From Lacticaseibacillus absianus (GTDB lineage Bacteria; Bacillota; Bacilli; Lactobacillales; Lactobacillaceae): 64,000 nucleotides of DNA. Made by a program: the position numbers and the translations under genes. Positions 1 through 8,146 of this stretch are shown piece by piece; position 1 is the stretch's first letter; each line of letters begins with the position of its first letter. The stretch spans positions 886,522-950,521 of the forward strand of contig NZ_JABEKX010000001.1 of the NCBI RefSeq assembly GCF_013407595.1, given 5' to 3'. The notes under the pieces are model-generated. The model ran no database searches, was not told the origin of the DNA, and saw only the letters and a program-made list of their open reading frames with translations.

Positions 1-174
1 TGGAGGTCGTGCCCGTGGAAGCGGGCCCAGGCCCCAACGATTAGAGATGACATGAGCAAGGCGTCGCTGCCGCGGCGTCTATTTTCATGCGTTTTTTATC
101 CACTTGGCCCGATTGATCACGATCGGGGGATTGCAACAGTTCTGCGTCGGAGCGACTCCGTTTGTTAACTCGCC

Positions 175-207
175 TGTAACACCGCTGTAACGTTCACTTG
201 CTATACT
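175..207 (+). promoter_or_regulatory. WalR-type box and -10 of the P60 hydrolase promoter
   Basis: Two TGTAAC half-sites (175-180 and 186-191) are separated by exactly five bases, matching the known WalR (YycF) consensus TGTWAH-N5-TGTWAH. A -10 hexamer TATACT lies at 202-207, and the box covers the place where a -35 would be, as expected for an activator. The gene downstream is a peptidoglycan endopeptidase, the classic WalRK target class. Regulation by WalR is inferred. Confidence 0.6.
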
Positions 208-244
208 GCGTAACAGTGATAAACAAATAGGAGTGTGTGAGTTC

Positions 245-1435
245 ATGAAGTTAGCAAAGACATTAACACTGATCGCCGCGGCGACACTGATCGGCGCCGG
301 CACCTTCAGTACCAGCGCCATCGTATCCGCGGACAAGGCGACGGAAGCCGCCATCAGCGCCAAGAAGAGCGAAGGCGACACGTTGGCCAAGCAACTGGCC
401 GCCGCCCAGATGAAGCTCAGCGACATCGACAACCAGCTGTCCGACAAGACCGTCGCCATCCAAGACGCGCAGAAGAAGATCAGCGCAACGCAAGCGACCA
501 TCACCGAATACAGCGCCAAGATCGCCAAGCAGGCTGAAGAGATCGCTGCCCGGAAGGACACCCTGAAGAAGCAGCTCGAATCCCTCCAAAAAGAACTCGG
601 CGATTCCGTGACCGGGAACGTGTACTTCGAATTCCTGCTCAAGTCTAAGGACCTGTCCGACCTGATCTCTCGCGGCGTCACGGTTTCCAAGCTGAACGAC
701 GCGAACAAGGAAGCCCTCGATGACGTCAACGCGGCTAAGGCCAAGATGGACGACCTGAAGGCAGCCCAAGAAGCCAAGAAGACCGAACTGACCGACACGA
801 AGACCAAGCTTGAAGCAGACAAGGCCAAGCTGGTCACCCTCAAGGCTGATTCCGCCAAGGCGGCGCAAGCACTGGCTAAGAAGATCGCCGACAACAAGGA
901 TGCCGTTGCGGCGCTCGAGAAGAAGCAAAGCGAAGCTGCCGCCGCTGCCCTCAAGGCAGTCCAGGCCGCTGCCGCCGCTAAGGCTGCGGCAACCAAGACG
1001 GTCACCACGACGACGACCACGGTCAGCACGGGCCAAGCGAACGTCAACACGCCTTCCACGCCAAGCACCCCAACCGTTGTCGGTGGTGGGAGCAGCGCAC
1101 TGGCCGGGATCGCGGTCAAGTACCTCGGCATTCCTTACGTGTACGGCGGGACGACGCCATCCGGCTTCGACTGCTCCGGTTTCGTGCAGTACGTTGCGCG
1201 TCAGGCCGGCATCAGCCTGCCTCGTGTTTCCCAGTCTCAGAGCCTAGTTGGGACCGTCATCCCTGTCTCTCAGATGCAAGCCGGCGACCTCGTCTTCTGG
1301 GGCGGCCGTGGGAGCGCACACCACGTTGGGATCGCGATCAGCAACTCGTCCTACGTTCACGCACCACACACCGGTGACGTCGTGAAGATCGCCAGCACCC
1401 AGTGGTACATGCCAAGTTTCGCCGTTCGTCTGTAA
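245..1435 (+). CDS. Secreted NlpC/P60 peptidoglycan endopeptidase with coiled-coil N-terminus
   Basis: 396-residue exported cell-wall hydrolase. A signal peptide spans about residues 1-30 (Lys-containing start, hydrophobic Ala/Ile core). Residues 35-235 are a long Lys/Ala/Asp-rich coiled coil of the CwlO/p75 type. A Thr/Ser/Pro linker follows, then an NlpC/P60 domain in the last 120 residues with catalytic Cys in DCSGFVQYV and His in GSAHHVGIAIS. Members of this family cut D-gamma-glutamyl bonds in stem peptides during growth and division. ATG 245 is preferred over the upstream GTG at 233 because AGGAG at 229-233 then sits upstream and the signal peptide starts cleanly. The gene is monocistronic with its own terminator. 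Confidence 0.93.
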   Translation: MKLAKTLTLIAAATLIGAGTFSTSAIVSADKATEAAISAKKSEGDTLAKQLAAAQMKLSDIDNQLSDKTVAIQDAQKKISATQATITEYSAKIAKQAEEIAARKDTLKKQLESLQKELGDSVTGNVYFEFLLKSKDLSDLISRGVTVSKLNDANKEALDDVNAAKAKMDDLKAAQEAKKTELTDTKTKLEADKAKLVTLKADSAKAAQALAKKIADNKDAVAALEKKQSEAAAAALKAVQAAAAAKAAATKTVTTTTTTVSTGQANVNTPSTPSTPTVVGGGSSALAGIAVKYLGIPYVYGGTTPSGFDCSGFVQYVARQAGISLPRVSQSQSLVGTVIPVSQMQAGDLVFWGGRGSAHHVGIAISNSSYVHAPHTGDVVKIASTQWYMPSFAVRL

Positions 1436-1462
1436 GACGTCCATCTACTCACATCACTCACC

Positions 1463-1491
1463 AAAACGTCTGCCAGCGCAGGCGTTTTTTT
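1463..1491 (+). terminator. Rho-independent terminator of the P60 gene
   Basis: An 8-bp stem (ACGTCTGC / GCAGGCGT, one G-T pair) with a 4-base loop is followed by seven T. It lies 28 bp after the stop codon. Confidence 0.85.
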
Positions 1492-1535
1492 GATACAATA
1501 AGCGGTAATATAGAAGAGACGGTGGAGGACATATC

Positions 1536-2117
1536 GTGACGCAGCAGAAGTTGATCGTGATCACAGGCGCGACGGGAACAGGCAAGACGACGGTGAGCCG
1601 CTACCTGCGGGAACATTACCACATCGAACGGGTGATGACGCACACGACGCGCCCGAAGCGCCCGGGGGAGGTCGACGGGGTCGACTACTTCTTCGAGACA
1701 CCGGCGAGCTTTGCGGCCAAGCATTACATCGAGCACGTCACCTACGCGGGCTACCAGTACGGCAGCTCGTACGAGTCGCTGAACGCCGCGTGGCGGCACG
1801 CGAACTTCGTCAGCATCGTCCTTGATACAGCCGGTGCGATCACCTATGCCGACCAGCTCGGCGCGAAGATCGCGGTGCTCTACCTGACCATCGAGGATCC
1901 GAGCATCCTGCGGGCGCGCCTGCTGCACCGCGGCGATGATCCGGCGATGGTCGAGGCGCGCCTGGCCAGCCCGGAATACAAGCGTGACCTGCAGCTCCCA
2001 ACGGCGCTGCGCCCGTATGCGCACGTGATCGTCAACGACGACTGGACAGCGGCGGCTAAGCAGATCGACGCCTTTCTCAAGTCCTTGGCGCTGACCAGCG
2101 CCGGCTTGTCCGAGTGA
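1536..2117 (+). CDS. Guanylate-kinase-like P-loop kinase
   Basis: 193-residue cytoplasmic P-loop protein. The Walker A motif GATGTGKTT lies at about residues 11-19, followed by the guanylate-kinase signature region with TTRPKRPGEVDGVDYFF. That Arg/Tyr pattern contacts GMP in Gmk. The C-terminal half is divergent and lacks the full Gmk lid. Length is near that of Gmk (about 205), but many Lactobacillaceae carry a second guanylate-kinase-like protein besides the essential gmk, and this is probably one of those. It starts at GTG 1536 behind GGAGG. No operon partner is apparent; the next gene has its own upstream region. Substrate not established. Confidence 0.75.
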   Translation: MTQQKLIVITGATGTGKTTVSRYLREHYHIERVMTHTTRPKRPGEVDGVDYFFETPASFAAKHYIEHVTYAGYQYGSSYESLNAAWRHANFVSIVLDTAGAITYADQLGAKIAVLYLTIEDPSILRARLLHRGDDPAMVEARLASPEYKRDLQLPTALRPYAHVIVNDDWTAAAKQIDAFLKSLALTSAGLSE

Positions 2118-2142
2118 CCGAATTGTGCTAAACTGAGTCAAA

Positions 2143-2163
2143 TCGTAATCACTCCGATTAACG
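2143..2163 (+). promoter_or_regulatory. Possible Fur-family operator upstream of the Zur-like gene
   Basis: TCGTAATC, four or five bases, then GATTAACG form an imperfect inverted repeat resembling Zur/PerR-type operators (TCGTAAT half-site). It lies 26 bp before the start codon of a Fur-family gene, a sensible place for autoregulation. The right half-site has an extra A, so the call is tentative. Confidence 0.3.
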
Positions 2164-2188
2164 GAAGCGACAAAAGGGGGACGCCAAG

Positions 2189-2623
2189 ATGATGGGAGCA
2201 ACGATCGCACTTGAGAAGATCAAGGCGAGCGGGATGCGTATGACGAAACAGCGGCGCGATTTACTGGCCTTTTTGGCTCAGCATGCGGATAGCTACGTGA
2301 CGGTGACCGAGGTCGATAAGCACATGCGGACGCAGTATCCGGGCCTGTCGCATGACACGATCTACCGCAACGTCAAGGAATTCGAGGCCCTTGGGATCCT
2401 CGAAGCTGACGTGCAAGGCGAGCAGGCGACCGTCAAGATGCAGTGCGATTTTCAGCACCCGCACCACCACCACTTCATCTGTCAGCACTGTCACCGCGTC
2501 CAAGAGTTGCAGATGTGTCCGCTGGGCTACTTCGAGTCGCAGTTGCCGGGCGCGCAGATCGAGAGCCACAACTTCGAGCTGTATGGGCTGTGCGCGGACT
2601 GCGCGGCACAGGCCGAACACTAA
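2189..2623 (+). CDS. Fur-family metalloregulator, Zur-like
   Basis: 144-residue DNA-binding repressor. The N-terminal winged helix (about residues 10-85) contains the Fur-family recognition segment LSHDTIYRNVKEFEALGIL. The C-terminal dimerization domain has a His-rich metal site (HPHHHHFICQHC) and two cysteine pairs: CQHC in the centre and CADC at the end, the structural zinc site of Zur/PerR proteins. The lack of a clear PerR-style regulatory Asp/His set favours Zur (zinc uptake) but does not prove it. Two start codons lie in tandem (2189, 2192). A convergent antiporter gene follows, separated by a shared hairpin. Confidence 0.82.
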   Translation: MMGATIALEKIKASGMRMTKQRRDLLAFLAQHADSYVTVTEVDKHMRTQYPGLSHDTIYRNVKEFEALGILEADVQGEQATVKMQCDFQHPHHHHFICQHCHRVQELQMCPLGYFESQLPGAQIESHNFELYGLCADCAAQAEH

Positions 2624-2631
2624 TGATGAGC

Positions 2632-2678
2632 CCACAAAGCAGGCCTTGAGACATCTTGTCTCAAGGCCTGCTTTGTGG
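2632..2678. terminator. Perfect 22-bp stem between convergent genes
   Basis: A perfect inverted repeat of 22 bp per arm (2632-2653 and 2657-2678) with a 3-base loop sits between convergent zur-like and antiporter genes. It lacks a T-tract on either side, so it is either an unusual bidirectional terminator or a transcript-end stabilizer. Confidence 0.7.
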
Positions 2679-2715
2679 TGTGCGTGCAGTCAGGGTCAAG
2701 CGGATCGGGCGTGGC

Positions 2716-4536
2716 TCAGTTGCGTGTCTCCAGCTGCCGGCGAATGTCTGCGATCGCGTGCTTATCGCCGGAGAAGATGATGTGATCGCCCAGGTGGATC
2801 TGAATGTCACCATGCGGGGCAATGAAGTGGTTCTCGCGGAAGATCTGTGCGATAGTGATCGAATCGATGAACGGCAGGCTCTTGATCTCCATGCCGGTGA
2901 AGCGCCGGTTGAGCACGGTGATCTCGAAGATCCCGGATTCGGTAGCGTCGAGGATCTTCAACGTTGACGGGGATTCGATCAGGCTGCGCAGCATCGAGAT
3001 GTTGGCGTCGAAGGTGTTGTAGATCTCGACGCCTTGCGCCGCCAGCTCGTCGTATTGACCGTTGGCGACGTTCTTGGCCTCGAAGCGTGCGATGATGCGC
3101 GGAACGGCTGCGGCGATCGCCCACTGCGCGAGCTGGTAGTTCTTGTCGTGGTCAAAATACGCGAGCATCAGGATGTCGGTGTCAAACGCGCCCGCCTCGC
3201 GCAGGGCGCCTTCTGAGAGGCTCGGGAGCAGCTTGATGTTCGCCTCGGAGTTGTAGGTCGTGTACTTCTCTGGGTCATCGGTGTACATCGTGATCTCATA
3301 CAGCCCGCGCGAGAGCTGCTGGGCGATCGGGACGGTCATCAGGTTGGCGCCGATGAAGTGCACGCGGGTCTTCTTGAAGTCGTCTTTTTCCGCCACATAG
3401 AACCGGTTGAAGAGGATCGGCGAGGCAATGCAGGTGATGATCGCGGCCAGCGTGAACGCACCGCTCTGGGTGGCCGTGACGAAGCCCAAGTTCTTGCCGA
3501 CCGTCAGCGCCGGGATCACCAAGGTGATGGTGGTCGAGATCAAGAACGTCCCGGCCAGTGCGTTCGCCCGACGGAAGCGCAACAGCAGCACGGGGACTAG
3601 CAGGACCTTGGCCAGCAGGAAGCTGACGAGCAGGATCGGGATCAGGGCGAGGCTCCGTGGATCTTGAAGCAGCGCCTTGAGGTCGATGTTCGCGCCGGTC
3701 ATGATGAAGAAGATCGGGATGAAGAAGCCGTACCCCAGGCTGGTCAGCTTGTCTTGGGTCTCCTCGCGCGGACGCAGTAGCTTCATCACCATCCCGGCCA
3801 AGAAGGCGCCGAGGATATTCTCGGCCCCGACGGATTCGGCGATCGTGACCAGCGTGATGATGAGGAAAAAGGCCAGGCGGATATCCAGCTGCGTCGTGCT
3901 CTTATCGATCTTGGCGAACCACTGATACGGCTTGCGGAAGCGCAGCAGTAAGACGATGGCGGCCACGAAGATCAGCAGTAGCCACCACACCGAGCGCGTG
4001 GTAGACCCGTTCAGACTGGCGTACACGGTCAGCGCGATCAGGGGCACGACCTCACCGAACGCCGCCAGTAGCAGCATGGTCTGGCCGAAGGGTTTGCTCA
4101 GCAGCTCCTGTTCCTTCAGCGCGGCGATCACGACCCCCAGTGCGACGGTGGCGAAGACGATGGTCGCAAAGCCGATGTGGTCGAACAGCCCGAGGAGTTG
4201 TAACAGCCCACTGAAGCCGAGGCTGGCGAGGATCACACCGCCGTACCCGAGCAGCGCGAGCTTGGCCGGGCCGATCTGGCCGTCCCCCTTGGTCGGCTTG
4301 AACAGGCTGAAGTCGATCTCCATGCCGGACAGGAAGATCAGCACGATCACCCCGAGCTGGCGAAGCTGGGTCAAGACGGCCGTGGCGGTGACCACTCCGA
4401 GCAGGCTCTTGCCGAGCACGATGCCGACGACGATCTCGGCGACTGCGGTCGGGGTACTGGTGATGCGCAGCTTCGCCATCGCCAGCGGGATCACCAGCGC
4501 GGCGAACAGAACGATGAGCAGTGAGATACTTTCCAT
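2716..4536 (-). CDS. CPA2-family cation:proton antiporter with TrkA domains
   Basis: 606-residue membrane transporter. Residues 1-375 are an antiporter domain of about 12 hydrophobic helices (Na_H_Exchanger fold). A RCK/TrkA-N domain starts near residue 390 (VHFIGANLMTVPIAQQL), and a TrkA-C-like domain occupies about the last 80 residues. The layout matches KefB/YjbQ-type K+ or Na+/H+ antiporters gated by a cytoplasmic nucleotide or c-di-AMP binding domain. The RCK domain lacks the classic GxGxxG, reading GANLMT instead, so nucleotide binding may be altered. Start ATG 4536 lies 6 bases after GGAAAGGA. It stands alone, convergent with the Zur-like gene. Confidence 0.88.
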   Translation of the reverse strand: MESISLLIVLFAALVIPLAMAKLRITSTPTAVAEIVVGIVLGKSLLGVVTATAVLTQLRQLGVIVLIFLSGMEIDFSLFKPTKGDGQIGPAKLALLGYGGVILASLGFSGLLQLLGLFDHIGFATIVFATVALGVVIAALKEQELLSKPFGQTMLLLAAFGEVVPLIALTVYASLNGSTTRSVWWLLLIFVAAIVLLLRFRKPYQWFAKIDKSTTQLDIRLAFFLIITLVTIAESVGAENILGAFLAGMVMKLLRPREETQDKLTSLGYGFFIPIFFIMTGANIDLKALLQDPRSLALIPILLVSFLLAKVLLVPVLLLRFRRANALAGTFLISTTITLVIPALTVGKNLGFVTATQSGAFTLAAIITCIASPILFNRFYVAEKDDFKKTRVHFIGANLMTVPIAQQLSRGLYEITMYTDDPEKYTTYNSEANIKLLPSLSEGALREAGAFDTDILMLAYFDHDKNYQLAQWAIAAAVPRIIARFEAKNVANGQYDELAAQGVEIYNTFDANISMLRSLIESPSTLKILDATESGIFEITVLNRRFTGMEIKSLPFIDSITIAQIFRENHFIAPHGDIQIHLGDHIIFSGDKHAIADIRRQLETRN

Positions 4537-4611
4537 GACGGGTCCTTTCCGGTACAATGGTTAGTCAAAAGATAACGTCATTATACCTGAATACAAAGGA
4601 AGTGTTACCTC

Positions 4612-4764
4612 ATGAGCAGAAAATCATTGATCAGCGGCACCTGCGCGCTGATCGGGCTTCTGATCGGCTGGCCGTTGCACAAGATCCTGCTGGGCGTCGC
4701 GGTTGGGCTCGCGGTCGGGACCCTGATCACGGTCTACACCCCGTGGTTCAAGGGCAAGCGGTGA
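4612..4764 (+). CDS. Small membrane protein, 50 residues
   Basis: A short reading frame starts at ATG 4612, preceded by AAGGAAG. The product begins MSRKSLISGTCALIGLL and is mostly two hydrophobic segments (about residues 8-20 and 24-42) with a basic C-terminus (FKGKR). It lies divergent from the antiporter gene and upstream of helD. Similar tiny two-helix proteins are common in lactobacilli; no function can be assigned. Confidence 0.6.
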   Translation: MSRKSLISGTCALIGLLIGWPLHKILLGVAVGLAVGTLITVYTPWFKGKR

Positions 4765-4875
4765 GAGAAGGCGTGTCCACGCGCGCATGACGCCGCCAGA
4801 CGCTGGCCCGTTGTCCCGACACCGGGAAAGTGGTATGATTGTATATCCGATTAATGATAAGGAGGGACAGCTTCC

Positions 4876-7167
4876 ATGGCAGATCAAGCACAAGCATTGG
4901 AACAGACCCATCTAGACAGCATCATGACGCAGCTCGGCCAGGCGGATAAGCGCCTGACCGCGGAGATCGAGCGGACCAAGGCGGAGGAGCAGGCGCTGAA
5001 CAAGAACTTCTTCAGTGACTTCTCCATCAACCTGACCAACGACGCGGAGACGATCGAGACCGCGGCCTCGATCCAGCAGCAGCAGCAGATGCTCGACGAG
5101 CGCTCCAATTCGTGGCGGCAGTCCACCCAGCAGCTGGCGACGGTTCGGCGCCTGACGGTCAACCCGTTTTTTGCCCGGATCGATTTTCAAGAAGGCGTCG
5201 CCAAGCCCGAGACCATCTACATCGGGCTCGGGTCCTTCACGGATGCCAACGGGAAGTTCCTGATCTACGACTGGCGCGCGCCGATCTCGTCTATCTACTA
5301 CGACGGCGGGCTCGGGCAGGTCACCTACCGGACGCCGGACGGCCCGCAGACGGTCAATGTCGACCTCAAGCGCCAGTTCGTGATCAAGGACGGGCAGATC
5401 GAGACGATGTTCGACACCACCGAGACCATCGGCGACCAGATGCTGCTGGAGGTGCTGGGCGAGAAGTCGGACACCCAGATGAAGAGCATCGTCACGACCA
5501 TCCAGCGGGAACAGAACCAGATCATCCGCGACACGACTGCGGAGCTGCTGTTCGTGCAAGGGGCGGCGGGCTCGGGCAAAACCAGTGCGGTGCTGCAGCG
5601 CGTGGCCTACCTCCTATACCGGTACCGCGGGAACCTGACGGCCAGCCAGGTGATCATGTTCTCGCCGAACCAGTTGTTCTCCGATTACATCGGCAACGTC
5701 CTGCCAGAGCTGGGCGAACAGAACATGGTCCAGTTCACGTACTACCAGTACGTGACCCGGCGCGTGCCGAACATCGACGTGCAGAACCTTTTCTCCCAGT
5801 TCGAACGGGTGCTGAGCCCGACGGCCAAAAAAGTCGCGCGGCTCAAGGGCAGCCTTGCGTTCTTCGAGGCGACCGGGCGCTACGCGGCGACACTTGAAGC
5901 CGCGGGGATGCGGTTTCGGGACATCAAGTTCCAGGACCGCGTGTTCATCTCCAAGAAGAAGATCGCCGAGATCTTCTACAGTTACAATGAGAACTACCAC
6001 CTTGGCAACCGGCTGGCCGCGACCAAGGAGCGTCTGATCAACATGCTCAACCGCCGGGTCGACAGCGAGATGCGTGCGACATGGGTGCAAGAGGCAGTCG
6101 AAGGCCTGTCTGATGAGCGGATCCGCGAGCTCCAAAACGACGGCCCGAGTGAGTTCAAGGACGCCGACGCGGAATACAAGTTCTTCGCCCGCAAGATCGT
6201 GATGGATGCGTTCAAGCAGATCCAGACTGCGATCGTGCGCAACCACTTCCTCAACGTGCGGGGCCAGTACCTGGCCTTCCTGCGCGACGTCGGGACGCAG
6301 CTCGACCTCGCCGCGTTCGACCTGAGTCAGACGGAATGGGAAGCAGAAGTCGAGGCCTTCTTGACTGACTTCCGCGCGCGTCAGCTGACTATGGCGGACG
6401 CGACGCCGTACCTATACCTCTACGACCTGATGACTGGGCGACACGGTGAACGCAACATGCGCTATGTCTTCATCGATGAGATCCAAGACTACACGCCGTT
6501 CCAGCTCGCGTACTTGCGCACCAGCTTCCCGAAGGCCAAGTTCACGCTGCTCGGAGACCTCAACCAGGCGATCTTCACCAAGTCGGACTCACACACGCTG
6601 ATCCAAGACGTCGCCAAGCTCTTCGATCCAGCCAAGACCCGCGTCGTGCAGCTGACCCAGTCCTACCGTTCGACCCGCCAAGTGACCGAGTTCACCAAGG
6701 CGATCCTGCGTTCCGGCCAGCAGATCGAGGCGTTCGACCGCCAGGGCCCACTGCCGGTCTTGTACCTGCGCGATCAAGTGCAGGATCTGATGGCCGCCTT
6801 GCTGAAGCAGATCCAGATCGACAACGACGCCAAGCAGACCACGGCGGTGATCGCCAAGACGCTGAGCGACGCTGAAGCGATCCACGCGGCGATGAAGGCG
6901 GCAGGGCTCCCGGCGACATTGATCCGCAGCGAAAACCAGCGCTTGGCGGCTGGGGTGATCGTCGTGCCGTCGTACCTGGCCAAGGGGCTAGAGTTCGACG
7001 CCGTGATCTTGTGGCAGGCCAACGCCGAGAATTTTCACGACGAGGACGAGCGCGAGCTGCTCTACACCATCGCCAGCCGGGCGATGCACCGCCTGACGAT
7101 CTTCGCGAGCCCAACGCTGTCGCCGCTTCTGGCCGATGTCCCACACGACTTATACGAAGAGAAGTGA
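4876..7167 (+). CDS. helD: HelD-type UvrD/Rep-like motor ATPase
   Basis: 763-residue cytoplasmic superfamily 1 ATPase. An N-terminal coiled-coil arm (residues 1-100, rich in Glu/Gln) precedes the helicase core. Walker A GAAGSGKTSAVLQR lies near residue 230, motif II is YVFIDEIQDYTPFQ, and further motifs are LLGDLNQAIF and LTQSYRSTRQV. The N-terminal arm plus UvrD core is the layout of Gram-positive HelD, which binds RNA polymerase and releases stalled or nucleic-acid-bound enzyme. Length agrees with B. subtilis HelD (774). Start ATG behind AAGGAGGG. The thioesterase gene follows after 5 bases, so the two are probably co-transcribed. Confidence 0.87.
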   Translation: MADQAQALEQTHLDSIMTQLGQADKRLTAEIERTKAEEQALNKNFFSDFSINLTNDAETIETAASIQQQQQMLDERSNSWRQSTQQLATVRRLTVNPFFARIDFQEGVAKPETIYIGLGSFTDANGKFLIYDWRAPISSIYYDGGLGQVTYRTPDGPQTVNVDLKRQFVIKDGQIETMFDTTETIGDQMLLEVLGEKSDTQMKSIVTTIQREQNQIIRDTTAELLFVQGAAGSGKTSAVLQRVAYLLYRYRGNLTASQVIMFSPNQLFSDYIGNVLPELGEQNMVQFTYYQYVTRRVPNIDVQNLFSQFERVLSPTAKKVARLKGSLAFFEATGRYAATLEAAGMRFRDIKFQDRVFISKKKIAEIFYSYNENYHLGNRLAATKERLINMLNRRVDSEMRATWVQEAVEGLSDERIRELQNDGPSEFKDADAEYKFFARKIVMDAFKQIQTAIVRNHFLNVRGQYLAFLRDVGTQLDLAAFDLSQTEWEAEVEAFLTDFRARQLTMADATPYLYLYDLMTGRHGERNMRYVFIDEIQDYTPFQLAYLRTSFPKAKFTLLGDLNQAIFTKSDSHTLIQDVAKLFDPAKTRVVQLTQSYRSTRQVTEFTKAILRSGQQIEAFDRQGPLPVLYLRDQVQDLMAALLKQIQIDNDAKQTTAVIAKTLSDAEAIHAAMKAAGLPATLIRSENQRLAAGVIVVPSYLAKGLEFDAVILWQANAENFHDEDERELLYTIASRAMHRLTIFASPTLSPLLADVPHDLYEEK

Positions 7168-7172
7168 CCCTG

Positions 7173-7646
7173 ATGAAAATGAGCCAGACCAAGGCCGTCA
7201 GCACGCACCGCGTGTTTCCGGCCCAGATGAACGAACACGACTCCCTTTACGGCGGCCAGATCCTGTTTTGGCTCGACGAGGCTGCGAGCGTCGCCGCCCA
7301 CCGCTTGGCGCGGCGCGAGATGGCAACCGGGAGCCTCGACATGATGAACTTTCTGGCGCCGACCCGCCTGGGGGACATCGTCGAGTTTCATAGCCTCGTC
7401 ACCGGGGCTGGCAGTCGCTCGCTGGAGGTCTTTACCAAGGTGATCACCGAAGCCATCGACAGCGGAGAACGAGTCCTCGTTGCCACGGCCTTTTCGACCT
7501 TCGTTGCGGTCCCTGGCCCGGCAATGCCGGCCCTTGAGCCCGACGACCCGGAAGGCGCCCAGCTCGCCGCCGGTTACGCTACGCGCAGGGCGACTAACGA
7601 CCAGCGGCGCCGGGCGCTGAACGACATTGACTTAGACCTCGCGTGA
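7173..7646 (+). CDS. Hot-dog acyl-CoA thioesterase, YciA-like
   Basis: 157-residue cytoplasmic protein of the BFIT/YciA acyl-CoA hydrolase group. The hot-dog helix motif NEHDSLYGGQILFWLDEAA is seen near residues 18-36; its Asn and Asp positions are the catalytic pair in this family. It hydrolyses acyl-CoA to free acid and CoA. ATG 7173 is chosen because the conserved N-terminus begins there; an upstream ATG in the same frame lies inside helD. A terminator follows. Confidence 0.85.
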   Translation: MKMSQTKAVSTHRVFPAQMNEHDSLYGGQILFWLDEAASVAAHRLARREMATGSLDMMNFLAPTRLGDIVEFHSLVTGAGSRSLEVFTKVITEAIDSGERVLVATAFSTFVAVPGPAMPALEPDDPEGAQLAAGYATRRATNDQRRRALNDIDLDLA

Positions 7647-7650
7647 CCCG

Positions 7651-7680
7651 ATCGCGTCTCATCCAAGAGGCGCGATTTTT
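7651..7680 (+). terminator. Terminator after the thioesterase gene
   Basis: Stem ATCGCG / CGCGAT with further weak pairing (TCT/AGA) and a run of five T. It lies directly after the stop codon of the helD-thioesterase unit. Confidence 0.7.
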
Positions 7681-7777
7681 GGTGTGCCGGTGTCGCGGCC
7701 CTGCACACAGCGGGTCGATCGCTCTGTGTCGTTCGGGGTCTCGCCTGGCCGACTGCGTCTTATGTCGGCATAGAAAC

Positions 7778-7806
7778 TTGTGATTTATCGAGAATTCGAT
7801 TACACT
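7778..7806 (+). promoter_or_regulatory. Promoter of the orphan RNA at 7.8 kb
   Basis: TTGTGA (7778-7783) and TACACT (7801-7806) are separated by exactly 17 bp. No protein-coding frame follows, but a terminator lies 160 bp downstream. Confidence 0.55.
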
Positions 7807-7812
7807 ACGGTT

Positions 7813-7970
7813 AACTTATTCGGAGAAGAGGGATTCTATCGTGCGCATTTAAGTCGCCATTGCAAAGTCACCGAGTGTGCCGATCAATGATCGGCGCACC
7901 GTGGGTTTGTGTGGTCTTGGCGCATGATGGATTCCTTGGACGAGGCAGCCTCGACCGAGGCTGCTTTTTT
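7813..7970 (+). ncRNA. Candidate structured small RNA or leader, about 158 nt
   Basis: Between the thioesterase terminator and the ABC exporter is a non-coding unit with its own promoter, an 11-bp hairpin (75-85 with 89-99 of the 7,800 block, loop AAT, one G-T pair) and a strong terminator (GCAGCCTC-GACC-GAGGCTGC plus six T at 7945-7970). A ribosome-site-like GGAGAAGAGG is followed by a four-codon frame (GTG CGC ATT TAA), which may be chance or a leader peptide. The rest of 7691-8146 holds no gene. It could be an attenuator for the exporter downstream or a stand-alone sRNA; no known RNA family was recognised. Confidence 0.5.
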
Positions 7971-8146
7971 AGTTGCCAGAGCGGCGTCGCACAGCCTGCG
8001 CGCCGCCGCTCTGGCGATAAGGCGCGAAGACGGGGGTGAGGGCACTCGCCGTCACCGCCCTGAGTAGCCCACCACCTTGCTTCGGTGCGAGGCGGGGATT
8101 GCTCGCCGATCCGACATGTCTTCTCGATCACACGGGGAGAACGAGA

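Noticed and set aside
85-1131. Long minus-strand frame opposite the P60 gene
   Set aside because: Ala/Ser-rich shadow of a GC-rich coding strand; no start signal, and the plus strand has a clear domain structure.
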